Source: an uncultured Opitutia bacterium (GTDB taxonomy: Bacteria > Verrucomicrobiota > Verrucomicrobiia > Opitutales > Opitutaceae). From it: 64,000 nt of DNA. Position 1 is the stretch's first letter; each line of letters opens with the position of its first letter. The stretch covers positions 397,001-461,000 of the forward strand of contig CAILHZ010000016.1 of the NCBI GenBank assembly GCA_903834135.1. The letters run 5' to 3'. Position numbers and translations under genes: made by a program. Under the pieces are notes generated by a model. It was not told where the DNA came from, ran no database searches, and was given only the letters and a program-made list of their open reading frames with translations. Below are positions 12,095-21,204 of the stretch, one piece after another.

Positions 12095-13074
12095 TGAATC
12101 TCTCTCCACATCAATCAAAGCTTATTATGCCAGCAATGCTTGTGTTACTGGTAAGCTTGGCGTGTGTTTCGCTGTTAGTCGGTGATGTGAATCTTTCTAT
12201 ACGCCAAATTTTATATGGTCTTTATGACCACACATCTCCTTCAGCTATGATTGTATGGAATATGCGAATTCCACGACTTTTAACGGCATTACTTATTGGT
12301 GGAGCCTTATCAATGGCAGGCGTTGTTATGCAGTCATTTTTTAGAAATAGTTTAGCAAATCCTGGACTTCTTGGTGTGAGCAGTGGCAGTGCTGCAGGCG
12401 CTGTTATTGCAATTGCTTGCGGTTGGAGTGCCATATCACTTTGGTTTTTACCCGCTGCTGCATTAGTAGGCGCATTTGCCGCAACACTAGGAGTTCTGAT
12501 TCTTGCAAAACGTGGCGCAAGTACCGAACGTCTCCTACTAGCAGGCGTTGCACTTAATGCTCTGCTAGGAGCATTTACAAGTTATGTACTGTCACAGAGA
12601 ATTGGCTTATATGAGAAAAATGCTCAGATATTATTTTGGCTACTTGGTGGCCTTGAAGATCGAAGCTGGGAACATGTGTTTATAGCTCTACCTATTGTCG
12701 TAACAGCTATATTCCTTTTACCGATTAGTCGATCAATGGACTTAATGAGCTTAGGATGGAATGAAGCACAAAGTCTAGGCGTTGATGTACGAAGCATCCG
12801 TCGTCGAATGATTATTCTATCAACTCTTTTAACAGCATTCTCAACAGCAGTTGTAGGAGCTATAGGATTTGTTGGATTAATTGTGCCACACGGCTTAAGG
12901 CTTATCGTAGGACCAGAGCATAAGCGTCTACTGCCATTAAGTTTTATTGCCGGAGCAATATTTGTAATCACCTGCGATATCATTGGAAGATTGGCTGGAG
13001 GCATTCAGTTGGGTATCATTACATCATTAATAGGTGCACCTTTTTTCTTATACCTACTACGCAAATTACCGTGA
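12091..13074 (+). CDS. FecCD/BtuC-family ABC transporter permease
   Basis: GDVNLSIRQILYGLY, WNMRIPRLLTALLIGGALSMAGVVMQSFFRNSLANPGLLGVSSGSAAGAV; FVGLIVPHGLRLIVGP. Confidence 0.95.
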   Translation: MMNLSPHQSKLIMPAMLVLLVSLACVSLLVGDVNLSIRQILYGLYDHTSPSAMIVWNMRIPRLLTALLIGGALSMAGVVMQSFFRNSLANPGLLGVSSGSAAGAVIAIACGWSAISLWFLPAAALVGAFAATLGVLILAKRGASTERLLLAGVALNALLGAFTSYVLSQRIGLYEKNAQILFWLLGGLEDRSWEHVFIALPIVVTAIFLLPISRSMDLMSLGWNEAQSLGVDVRSIRRRMIILSTLLTAFSTAVVGAIGFVGLIVPHGLRLIVGPEHKRLLPLSFIAGAIFVITCDIIGRLAGGIQLGIITSLIGAPFFLYLLRKLP

Positions 13075-13796
13075 ACTCCCTTAAAGTAGATCTACTCTCT
13101 GTTCCCGGCAGGCTCTCCGAGATAAGTTTTACTGTAGATTCAGGAAAAGTAATTGGCCTAGTAGGGCCGAATGGTGCAGGCAAATCGTCTCTCCTGCAAG
13201 CGCTAGCAGGATTACTAGTATACAGTGGAAATGTATATTGGAATGGTACATCACTAGATAAAATTCCTGCAATCGAACGCGCACGAATTGCATCTTGGAT
13301 TCCACAAGAGGCACACTTTGAATTTGGATTCACCGTACGATCTGTAGTAGAACAAGGACGATTCGCACACGGAGATGATCAGCTTGGAATTAATGAAGTA
13401 CTCACAGCATTCGATCTCATTGCTTTAAGTGATCGTCCAGTAAATCACCTATCCGCAGGAGAAAGAGCGCGTGTTTTATTAGCACGCGCATGCATCACAG
13501 AAGCGCCAATACAGTTTTGGGATGAACCACTAGCAGCACTAGATCCTCGTCACAGATTAGAGACACTACGTATCGCAAGAAAACTTGCCCTTAAAGGTTC
13601 AATTATAATTTTGTCGCTACATGACATTTCTCAAGCCCTAGGATTGGATCAGGTTATCGTTGTGAATAACGGCAAACTGGAAGCAATCGGTTCACCAAAC
13701 GAGGTTTTAACAGATGAACTGCTTTTACGTGTATTTAAAGTGCAAGCATCAAGAAATCTAAGTAATTTAAACCTAGAGCTACCAACTAAGTTATAG
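13071..13796 (+). CDS. BtuD-like ABC transporter ATP-binding protein
   Basis: Walker A GPNGAGKSSLL; signature HLSAGERARVLLARA; Walker B with WDEPLAALDP. Confidence 0.93.
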   Translation: MNSLKVDLLSVPGRLSEISFTVDSGKVIGLVGPNGAGKSSLLQALAGLLVYSGNVYWNGTSLDKIPAIERARIASWIPQEAHFEFGFTVRSVVEQGRFAHGDDQLGINEVLTAFDLIALSDRPVNHLSAGERARVLLARACITEAPIQFWDEPLAALDPRHRLETLRIARKLALKGSIIILSLHDISQALGLDQVIVVNNGKLEAIGSPNEVLTDELLLRVFKVQASRNLSNLNLELPTKL

Positions 13797-13803
13797 TTTC
13801 TGC

Positions 13804-14190
13804 CTAGCTACTAGAATATAATACTGATTGTTGAGCTGCCGCGCTACCAAGATTTTGCGCTATGTTTGAAACAACAGGTGCAAACCATAAAAGTACAGCA
13901 GCCACAGTAGCTAAGATTGCTTTAGCTATACCGTTATGTGTTACGAAATAATAAGCTGTACCAAGACCGATCAGACTTAAAAATTTTAAAATCGAGTACA
14001 CATAGCCAGTAATATTATTGAGGCCTGCTTGTAGACCTTGATCCATATTCTGAGGACCATTGAATACTGAGCTTGCTGTTTGCGCCTTCAAAACAATTGA
14101 ACTAAGCAGAAAGACAAAAAGAAATAATGCTTTAGATGCACTTACGAAATTAGTTTTACTGATGATATTAGTATAGTTGTGTTGTTTCAT
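13804..14190 (-). CDS. VirB2/TrbC-like pilin candidate
   Basis: 128 aa with signal-peptide-like N-term and two hydrophobic helices (YVYSILKFLSLIGLGTAYYF; ILATVAAVLLWFAPVVSNIAQ); divergent from a VirB3/4/5/6 operon. Confidence 0.55.
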   Translation of the reverse strand: MKQHNYTNIISKTNFVSASKALFLFVFLLSSIVLKAQTASSVFNGPQNMDQGLQAGLNNITGYVYSILKFLSLIGLGTAYYFVTHNGIAKAILATVAAVLLWFAPVVSNIAQNLGSAAAQQSVLYSSS

Positions 14191-14201
14191 ACACCTATTA
14201 A

Positions 14202-14239
14202 AGCAAGTGACTGAACAGGGCCCTGTTTGAACACTTGCT
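14202..14239. promoter_or_regulatory. 38-bp two-part inverted repeat between divergent VirB2-like gene and T4SS operon
   Basis: AGCAAGTG-actg-AACAGGGCCCTGTT-tgaa-CACTTGCT: outer 8-bp arms and inner 14-bp palindrome read directly. Confidence 0.75.
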
Positions 14240-14251
14240 ATTATATGTGTA

Positions 14252-14644
14252 ATGCAACCTAAAAGATTATTAATGGCTGTACTTCTATTAATTGAAGTAA
14301 TCGGTCCTACGAAGGCTCAAGATACGTCCAGCCTACCAACAGCACATAGTTTTAATTTACCTGCTAATTCAATTTTAACACAGGTAATACCTGGTTACAA
14401 ACTTCAGGTACTTGAAAAAACTAAACCTATAGCACTTACAATTAATGGTGCTACTGCGAATACGACTCTGCCTGTTTTTATATACATGCCAGAGTCGAAA
14501 ACAGGAGACGGGGTGCTGATTATTAAAGGAGCAATAAATGATTTTGAAAATCTAACTAAGAAGCCTAGTTGGAGCGAAGAAGAATTAGCCGTATTATTAA
14601 CTAACCTAAAACATGGCTTAGCACTGTTGGATCAAAAACTGTGA
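14252..14644 (+). CDS. Hypothetical exported protein, first gene of T4SS/T4P-like operon
   Basis: 130 aa, signal-peptide-like N-term (LLMAVLLLIEVIGPTKAQ); stop overlaps next start (GTGA). Confidence 0.65.
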   Translation: MQPKRLLMAVLLLIEVIGPTKAQDTSSLPTAHSFNLPANSILTQVIPGYKLQVLEKTKPIALTINGATANTTLPVFIYMPESKTGDGVLIIKGAINDFENLTKKPSWSEEELAVLLTNLKHGLALLDQKL

Positions 14645-14940
14645 ATGAATTCAATATAACTATGAATGACTCATTTTCAATAATTCGATTCAATAGGCAA
14701 CTGACGAGGTCAATATATTTGCTGGGAATATTTACTCCTAAAGACTTCAGTACATTAATCGGCGCCCTGGCTTTAAACATGTTAATCCTAAATAGTAATT
14801 TAGGTATGATAATTATAATAACAGGTTATCCGTTATACCTTATTCTTTTTAGGTTAGGTAGGCCAGCAGGTTATGATTCTCATTTATTCAAATCATACTT
14901 TTATCCACGGATCTACCGGCCAGGAAGATGTACCAATTAA
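14641..14940 (+). CDS. VirB3/TrbD-like T4SS inner-membrane protein
   Basis: 99 aa, FNRQLTRSIYLLGIFTPKDFSTLIGALALNMLIL: short N-term then TM pair; immediately upstream of the VirB4-like gene as in T4SS operons. Confidence 0.65.
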   Translation: MNEFNITMNDSFSIIRFNRQLTRSIYLLGIFTPKDFSTLIGALALNMLILNSNLGMIIIITGYPLYLILFRLGRPAGYDSHLFKSYFYPRIYRPGRCTN

Positions 14941-17516
14941 AGCCATATCTAATGAATTATTCTAAATATCAAAGATCGAACCAGTTGAATGGAGATATTT
15001 TGAATAAAGAAATATCAGTACTTTCAATCGAAAATGGTATAATAGTTAATAAAGATGGGTCTATAGGATGCGGATTCAAACTAGACGCATCTTACAGTCC
15101 ATCGCTATCGACGCAAAGTTTAGATACATTATTCAAAACTCTGAACGGATTCCTGAATTCACTACCTGAACATTATGATATCCAAACAATATGGACACAG
15201 AATTCACGTACTTCTGATATTACAAAGAAATTAGAATCAATAAAATTTAGCGAAGGAATTACTGGCGAAGTTCAAAAAGAACAACAAAACAATATTCTAT
15301 ATTTATTGGCTGAAGGCGAACTTCGTTGGATAGATGTGTACTTTCTAATAATTAGAAAAGTGGTTCCATCTGAAGTTGATAAAACATCAGTAGAAAAATA
15401 TAAATTTAAAAAGATTTTAGCTAAAATTTATAATTATTTTACTGATATTAAGTCTACATTTACCTATTCAAAAAATTATTACGTTAAGGCTACATCTGAA
15501 TTAAACATATATTCGGAACAACTTAATTCTCTATTTAATAATCTAGGTTTTAATCCTGTAAAACTAAACGATCATAGTATCACAAACCTATTCTTTCAAA
15601 GATGGAACCCACGGCAATTTAACGCTGGCTCAAATCCGAGGCTGTATAAGTTACAATCCTCAATACCATTTACAGAATATTTCACTCAAAGCACTTTTAG
15701 TTGGGATCCCAGCGGTGAAAGTATTCCTTCTGGTATCGCTGAATTAGACGGCTGGTATCACGCAATTATGACAATGCAAGAGCCGCCCGAGGAGGTATCT
15801 GGATTTATTTTTGATGATTTATTGCTACTTGATGGAGTACAGAGATGTGAACTAATAGTTAACGTAGAACGAGGCAATCGTGCTGATCGAATTAAACGAT
15901 TAAAGAATATACTTAATCAAAGATTGAATCATAACGAGACATCGGATGATCCATCACAGCGAACTGCTACACGCGAAATTGAAATAGAATTAGAAAACAT
16001 GGGGACTAATTCTGAAAGCACATGGAGAGCAGCTGTTTATATACATTTATGGGCACCAGATACTAATCAACTAATACAAGACACAGCAAAACTACAGAGT
16101 TTAGCACGTAGTAAAGATATAATACTTATCCAGGAAAAAAGAGCGTTATGGCCATATTGGAGAACAATACAGCCATTCTGGACACAGGATAAAGATAGAT
16201 ATCGTTTACTTGATTATTCAACTTCCCAGTTAACAAGAATCCTTCCGTTATTTGGACAGCCATCAAATCTTCAGTCTGATAAAAAAATTGGTATTTTGTA
16301 TCAGACTGTTTCACGAAGTATCTTTAATTGGGTAGTACCTGATGAAACTTTATTTAATAATCCTCATTACCTTATAGTTGGCGGTACAGGATCAGGAAAG
16401 TCAGCATTAGCAGTTGAAAATTTATTGTCGTTTCGAAGACGTTCTTCGCAAGTTATAATAATTGATCTAGGTGGATCATTTGTGAGTTTTTGCAATTCTT
16501 GCGGAGGAGTATATATAGATTACAACATACAAAGCAGAAGTAATCGTATAAATCCCCTTTGGCTACCACAGGGAACAATACCAGATTCTGAGATACTACG
16601 TTCTAGAACTCTATGGCTTGAAAGCCTTCTTGCAGAGCGTGGCAAGAGACTTAGCGCTGAAGATTTAGTGATCCTTGAGGAATCACTAAGGAAAACATAT
16701 TTAAAAGATCTAGATATACCAATTTATCTTAGGAACATACGAAATACATTATTAAATGATCCCAAAGGAGAACATTTATCAAGGAGACTATCACCTTGGT
16801 GTGATGAAGGAGCACTGTCTAATTTATTCGATGGGCCAACTCTTATAGATTTATCAGCACCAGTTATTGTCTTTGATCTCAAACGTGTAATGCATGATCA
16901 AAGAGACACTGATCTTGCACGAATTATATTCAGCTCGATCGTAAACACAGTAGTTAGTCTTTCTCTCACGCATACAAAAGAAGCTAAATATTTGGTTTTT
17001 GATGAGGCCGGAGTACTTCTAAAAGATGAAGCAACTGCAGAGTTTATGGAATATTGTTTTCGAACACTAAGAAAAACAGGAGTTTCTGTTTCGGCATTAT
17101 CGCAAGGCTTGGAGGACTTCATGGGGGCTCATAACACCAGAAATGGCTTGATTGGTTCAGCTGATAATCTGTTCGTACTCAGACAAGATAACGCTGACAA
17201 AGCACATATTATTGCAAAAGAAAAAAATCTTTCTGCTAGTGAACTCTCATTAATAGAGTCACTAACTACTGTTCCTGGAAGACATGCTGAATTTGCTCTA
17301 ATACAACAAACTCCATTTGGTCAGAGGACATTGCATCTACTGAGTGCATCTACTCCTCTTAAATACGCTTTTACTGCTAACTCTCCTGAAGATCGCCGGA
17401 AGCTATTTGAGTACCAAAAATTAGGATTATCGAGGCAAAGCGCATTGTTAAAGTTCTCAAAGGAATTTCCTGCAGGAATAATCTCTTCTAACTCTAACAT
17501 TAATCATGAAGTTTAA
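14928..17516 (+). CDS. VirB4/TrbE-family conjugation ATPase
   Basis: 862 aa; Walker A IVGGTGSGKSALAVENLL, Walker B KYLVFDEAGVLL, LRKTGVSVSALSQGLEDF, LEDLV region. Confidence 0.92.
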   Translation: MYQLKPYLMNYSKYQRSNQLNGDILNKEISVLSIENGIIVNKDGSIGCGFKLDASYSPSLSTQSLDTLFKTLNGFLNSLPEHYDIQTIWTQNSRTSDITKKLESIKFSEGITGEVQKEQQNNILYLLAEGELRWIDVYFLIIRKVVPSEVDKTSVEKYKFKKILAKIYNYFTDIKSTFTYSKNYYVKATSELNIYSEQLNSLFNNLGFNPVKLNDHSITNLFFQRWNPRQFNAGSNPRLYKLQSSIPFTEYFTQSTFSWDPSGESIPSGIAELDGWYHAIMTMQEPPEEVSGFIFDDLLLLDGVQRCELIVNVERGNRADRIKRLKNILNQRLNHNETSDDPSQRTATREIEIELENMGTNSESTWRAAVYIHLWAPDTNQLIQDTAKLQSLARSKDIILIQEKRALWPYWRTIQPFWTQDKDRYRLLDYSTSQLTRILPLFGQPSNLQSDKKIGILYQTVSRSIFNWVVPDETLFNNPHYLIVGGTGSGKSALAVENLLSFRRRSSQVIIIDLGGSFVSFCNSCGGVYIDYNIQSRSNRINPLWLPQGTIPDSEILRSRTLWLESLLAERGKRLSAEDLVILEESLRKTYLKDLDIPIYLRNIRNTLLNDPKGEHLSRRLSPWCDEGALSNLFDGPTLIDLSAPVIVFDLKRVMHDQRDTDLARIIFSSIVNTVVSLSLTHTKEAKYLVFDEAGVLLKDEATAEFMEYCFRTLRKTGVSVSALSQGLEDFMGAHNTRNGLIGSADNLFVLRQDNADKAHIIAKEKNLSASELSLIESLTTVPGRHAEFALIQQTPFGQRTLHLLSASTPLKYAFTANSPEDRRKLFEYQKLGLSRQSALLKFSKEFPAGIISSNSNINHEV

Positions 17517-17802
17517 TTACATCATTCTGAATGCGGCTTCGGCTATACTTCTTTCTTCTTGCCAGTCAAATTATACTAATAGCTTAGATAAATCTGAACT
17601 ACTACAAGATGCACGCAGACAGGAGCGGCAAAAAATACTTATGCAGTACTGGCAAAATAAAACCACTGACGTACAGCTACAATCAACTGTTAGTCTTAAC
17701 AATAATATAGAAATGATTAATTATCCTGCTGGTATATATAATAATATTAAATTTGCAGATCGTTTCACTTGTAATAGCGATCTAACTGAACCTCAAAGAT
17801 GA
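17506..17802 (+). CDS. Small predicted lipoprotein (positional VirB7/TrbK candidate)
   Basis: 98 aa; lipobox-like ILLSSC near the N-terminus; overlaps flanking genes. Confidence 0.55.
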   Translation: MKFNYIILNAASAILLSSCQSNYTNSLDKSELLQDARRQERQKILMQYWQNKTTDVQLQSTVSLNNNIEMINYPAGIYNNIKFADRFTCNSDLTEPQR

Positions 17803-18668
17803 AAAATGTTGGGATTTTTATTTTATGGTCTTTTTGTTTTTTCATAACATGCAGATCTAGTTTAGCTATACTTGGCACTGGAGATATTGTTTATGATCCA
17901 GCTAATGTTGCACAAACGATAAATGTATTAAAAGCAGCAGAAGCGCAACTAGATCGGCTAGGCACACTTCTTGGAGTTTCCACTAGACAGTTAGATCAAT
18001 TAACGGGATTGGCTATCGCTATTGGAAATGCAAAAGATTCTATTCAAACTTCATCCTTAATAAATGGTTCACTTATTTCCGCCTCATTAAATGAAGTGCC
18101 AGATATACAAACCACTAGTGTAAATACATTATTTGATACAAATGGACTTTTAGATGCATTTATGGGTATGAAATTGGATCAATGGATCATGGCCATTGAA
18201 AAACCGACGGATTACTATCGAAGAGAAATGATTAATCCAGCTATTGCTAGGATAGGATCAAGCTCGGGGCTAACAACTACAGCAATTGATTATACACAAT
18301 GGTATGCTGCACAAACATCAGAGGATCAGTCTAATTTAAGTCCTAAAGTTGAGTATGACATATCTAATCTACTAGATTCTCAATGGTTGGCTGAAACTAA
18401 AACTAGACGAATTAATTTACAGCAACTTTCTGTTCAAGCTAAACAAGCATCAGATACCGCAAATTCGGCTGCAAACCTAACTGATCTACAGAGAACTGAA
18501 GTACAGCTAGGTAAAGTAACTAACGAAATTTTGATCGAAACTGCCGCACAAGCAGCAAGTAGCCAAGAGTCTTCATTGCGAACAAATGCAGCTCAAAGTA
18601 AATCATTCCAAAATCTTCTGAATACTAATAGAGACTCTGCGTTAATATTACTTAACAACGATCGATAG
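17799..18668 (+). CDS. TrbJ/VirB5-like protein
   Basis: Signal-peptide-like N-term, then VYDPANVAQTINVLKAAEAQLDRLGTLLG resembling TrbJ FDPTNYAQN motif; long helical C-terminus. Confidence 0.7.
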   Translation: MKNVGIFILWSFCFFITCRSSLAILGTGDIVYDPANVAQTINVLKAAEAQLDRLGTLLGVSTRQLDQLTGLAIAIGNAKDSIQTSSLINGSLISASLNEVPDIQTTSVNTLFDTNGLLDAFMGMKLDQWIMAIEKPTDYYRREMINPAIARIGSSSGLTTTAIDYTQWYAAQTSEDQSNLSPKVEYDISNLLDSQWLAETKTRRINLQQLSVQAKQASDTANSAANLTDLQRTEVQLGKVTNEILIETAAQAASSQESSLRTNAAQSKSFQNLLNTNRDSALILLNNDR

Positions 18669-18672
18669 TGAG

Positions 18673-20709
18673 ATGGATCAAACAATTACAACGCTAGGGG
18701 GTACGACTATATCAGCGAGTATATCTGATTCCCAAACACAGCTAATACAAGCCTTAGGTTCAAATCATTCTTTTGATTCAAATTGTATTAGTCAATTCAT
18801 GGCAGTCTACAAATCGAGTGGTAGCGGACCTGTGCTCAAGATGCTGGGATATAATCCTTTTGAGATATTTGCAACTGGCGGATTTAAAATCATGTACTGG
18901 GGGTTTATAACAATACTTCTGGGTATAATTTGCGTTATCGCATTACAAAAAACAATTAGTGCACGTACATCATCAGTAGCCAGACACCCACTAGGTTCAA
19001 TTGCTACCATATACTTTAGGCTACTTGTAGGTGTATTTATCATAGTTAATACACCTCTCTTATACGCAATGCTTATGACTATTAATTTAGTACTCTCCCA
19101 AGGAGTACAGTCTATTGCATCTAATTCTATGTCGGGATTAATTCAATCGAGCAATTTAGGCACATTAACTTTTGCTGAAGCAAGAATTGAATCTATTCGT
19201 AACGCCGCAACGCGAAGAATGATAGCCCTATATCCTAATGATATAACTAAGAGTGACATGATTGAAATTGGTAATTTCTACAACGCTTTAGTACGCAGTT
19301 TGGAATCTGAATCTAACTCTACAAATATAAAGTTATCGCTCCCATTAATATCTAGTACAGTTCTTGATGCTTCAACTAGCGATGCACAGGCTGTTGCATA
19401 TATAGGTCGTACAGTATTACAAAATTTTCCTACACTTATTGCGGGTTTAAGTGCAATAAATACAGATCAAAAAACAATTAATGTCGCTTACCCTACTGGA
19501 TCAAATACCCAGTTACTGTTATTATCAGCAGCTTTAGCAAATGATGATGCTTTAGCCATACAAGCTATCAGAAGTCCATACGAAGGCTCATCTAGTTCTA
19601 ATTTTGAAGCTTCTAGACAGACTTATTCTAAAGCAGTTTTTACTGATACCTTGATTTATTTAGATACAGTAATACTTCCATTTATTCGAACTTCCCCGAC
19701 TTTAGCGCAAAAAATATCTAACTGGTTTTCTGAACGCGTAGAGCAGGCTGCAGCAGTTGCTACTGGCTTAATTAATCAATGGAGAACTTTTATAGATTGG
19801 GTTGCGCGTGCTATAGGTATTATATTAACACGTATACTATCTTTCATATTCACTTTAGGAATAGCTGCTTTAATTGAGATTGAATTATTTGTTTTAGTTT
19901 TAGCAGTCCCATTTTGGCTATTACCTAACACAGAGGAAGCATTTTACGGCGTCTTACGTTCGTTAGCTTCGTTGAGTGTAGCTGTACCTGCTTATCAATT
20001 TATTATGTTATTCGTAGATTCCCTGATGGGGCTTGTTCTTAAGTACATATTAATGGGATCCGCTGCTTCTAGCGGCACAGGTGTTTTAGGTAATCTCGGG
20101 GGTACAGTCTACACAGGTTCTCTGCTTCTAGGTACATTAGGAACTGGGGGAGAACTTATCGTGTTAGTGATGGCATGTTACCTCGTAGCATATCTCTTTC
20201 TTGCTATATACATAGCAATCAAAACACCTCGGTTGATAGCTGGATTTATTAAAGGAACTGGCGTAGCTGGCATGTTTCTATCCACCTTTGCTACAGGATT
20301 AATTGCGGGTGTCGCTTCAACATTTGCTACTGCAACCGTAGCTGGAGGACCTAGCTCATTGGCAAGTCGGTTAAGCACTAGATCTGCTAATATATTTCGC
20401 AGCGGTACGAGATATACTAGTAACAAAGCTAGCCTGCGTAAAGTTTCATCAGTACATCTGCAGAAAGCCGAAAACTCAAATTCGAATAGCCAAAACGATT
20501 CTGCAGCTAATACAAATATTCAAAATCTATCGCTCAACAAATCATCTAGATTTAACTATAAAGTTGCAGCTACATTTGGCCTACGAACATTTATGGATAA
20601 TTTAGGCTCAGAGACTCCACTGGATAGCATTAGTTCTAGTTTAAAGGCTGTTGATTTGCATAATAAGCAAATAAACAAAGAAAGCAGCATAAAGACTAAA
20701 TCAAAGTAG
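18673..20709 (+). CDS. TrbL/VirB6-like polytopic membrane protein
   Basis: 678 aa with multiple TM segments centrally and a polar Ser/Asn-rich C-terminal tail; downstream of VirB5-like gene. Confidence 0.72.
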   Translation: MDQTITTLGGTTISASISDSQTQLIQALGSNHSFDSNCISQFMAVYKSSGSGPVLKMLGYNPFEIFATGGFKIMYWGFITILLGIICVIALQKTISARTSSVARHPLGSIATIYFRLLVGVFIIVNTPLLYAMLMTINLVLSQGVQSIASNSMSGLIQSSNLGTLTFAEARIESIRNAATRRMIALYPNDITKSDMIEIGNFYNALVRSLESESNSTNIKLSLPLISSTVLDASTSDAQAVAYIGRTVLQNFPTLIAGLSAINTDQKTINVAYPTGSNTQLLLLSAALANDDALAIQAIRSPYEGSSSSNFEASRQTYSKAVFTDTLIYLDTVILPFIRTSPTLAQKISNWFSERVEQAAAVATGLINQWRTFIDWVARAIGIILTRILSFIFTLGIAALIEIELFVLVLAVPFWLLPNTEEAFYGVLRSLASLSVAVPAYQFIMLFVDSLMGLVLKYILMGSAASSGTGVLGNLGGTVYTGSLLLGTLGTGGELIVLVMACYLVAYLFLAIYIAIKTPRLIAGFIKGTGVAGMFLSTFATGLIAGVASTFATATVAGGPSSLASRLSTRSANIFRSGTRYTSNKASLRKVSSVHLQKAENSNSNSQNDSAANTNIQNLSLNKSSRFNYKVAATFGLRTFMDNLGSETPLDSISSSLKAVDLHNKQINKESSIKTKSK

Positions 20710-20740
20710 GGGTACTTTGATCACTTGCTATTATATACTT

Positions 20741-21199
20741 GTGCATCTTTTCGCCCACATTGTCGCCACCATTGGACTTACATTTGAAGGAACCCAAAGC
20801 GATCCTAGTTCTTTTAGTTATGTTACAGAAAATATTAGCCATTCCGTGCATGGAATTAATACAAGTACAATCGACCCCATAAATAATGTAATAGATTTAC
20901 AAAATAACGGTTTTCTACACGAAAACAGCCCTAATCCATTTCGTAAAAAGCAATCAATGCATGAACAGTTATTTCAGATAAAAATTTTAGTGGGTTGTAT
21001 TGTAGAAACTTTTAATAACAGAAATAATACAGCAATTATAAATGAACAGATTTATAAATGCGGTGATACTGTTTTAGGACTTAACCTACTTTCAATTTCA
21101 TCCGACTCGATTACCCTTTCCCTGAGAAGCAACAAACTCAATATACCTGTTCAGGATGATCCTATTATCATTCTTCTGCATAAGGATGATATGAAATAA
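20741..21199 (+). CDS. GspC/PilP-like protein (reannotated GTG start)
   Basis: N-terminal hydrophobic stretch; C-term AIINEQIYKCGDTVLGLNLLSISSDSITLSLRSNKLNIPV resembles GspC/PilP homology region. ORF track starts at TTG 20717; GTG 20741 is in frame and sits 6 nt after TATTAT. Confidence 0.5.
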   Translation: MHLFAHIVATIGLTFEGTQSDPSSFSYVTENISHSVHGINTSTIDPINNVIDLQNNGFLHENSPNPFRKKQSMHEQLFQIKILVGCIVETFNNRNNTAIINEQIYKCGDTVLGLNLLSISSDSITLSLRSNKLNIPVQDDPIIILLHKDDMK

Positions 21200-21204
21200 A
21201 ATAT

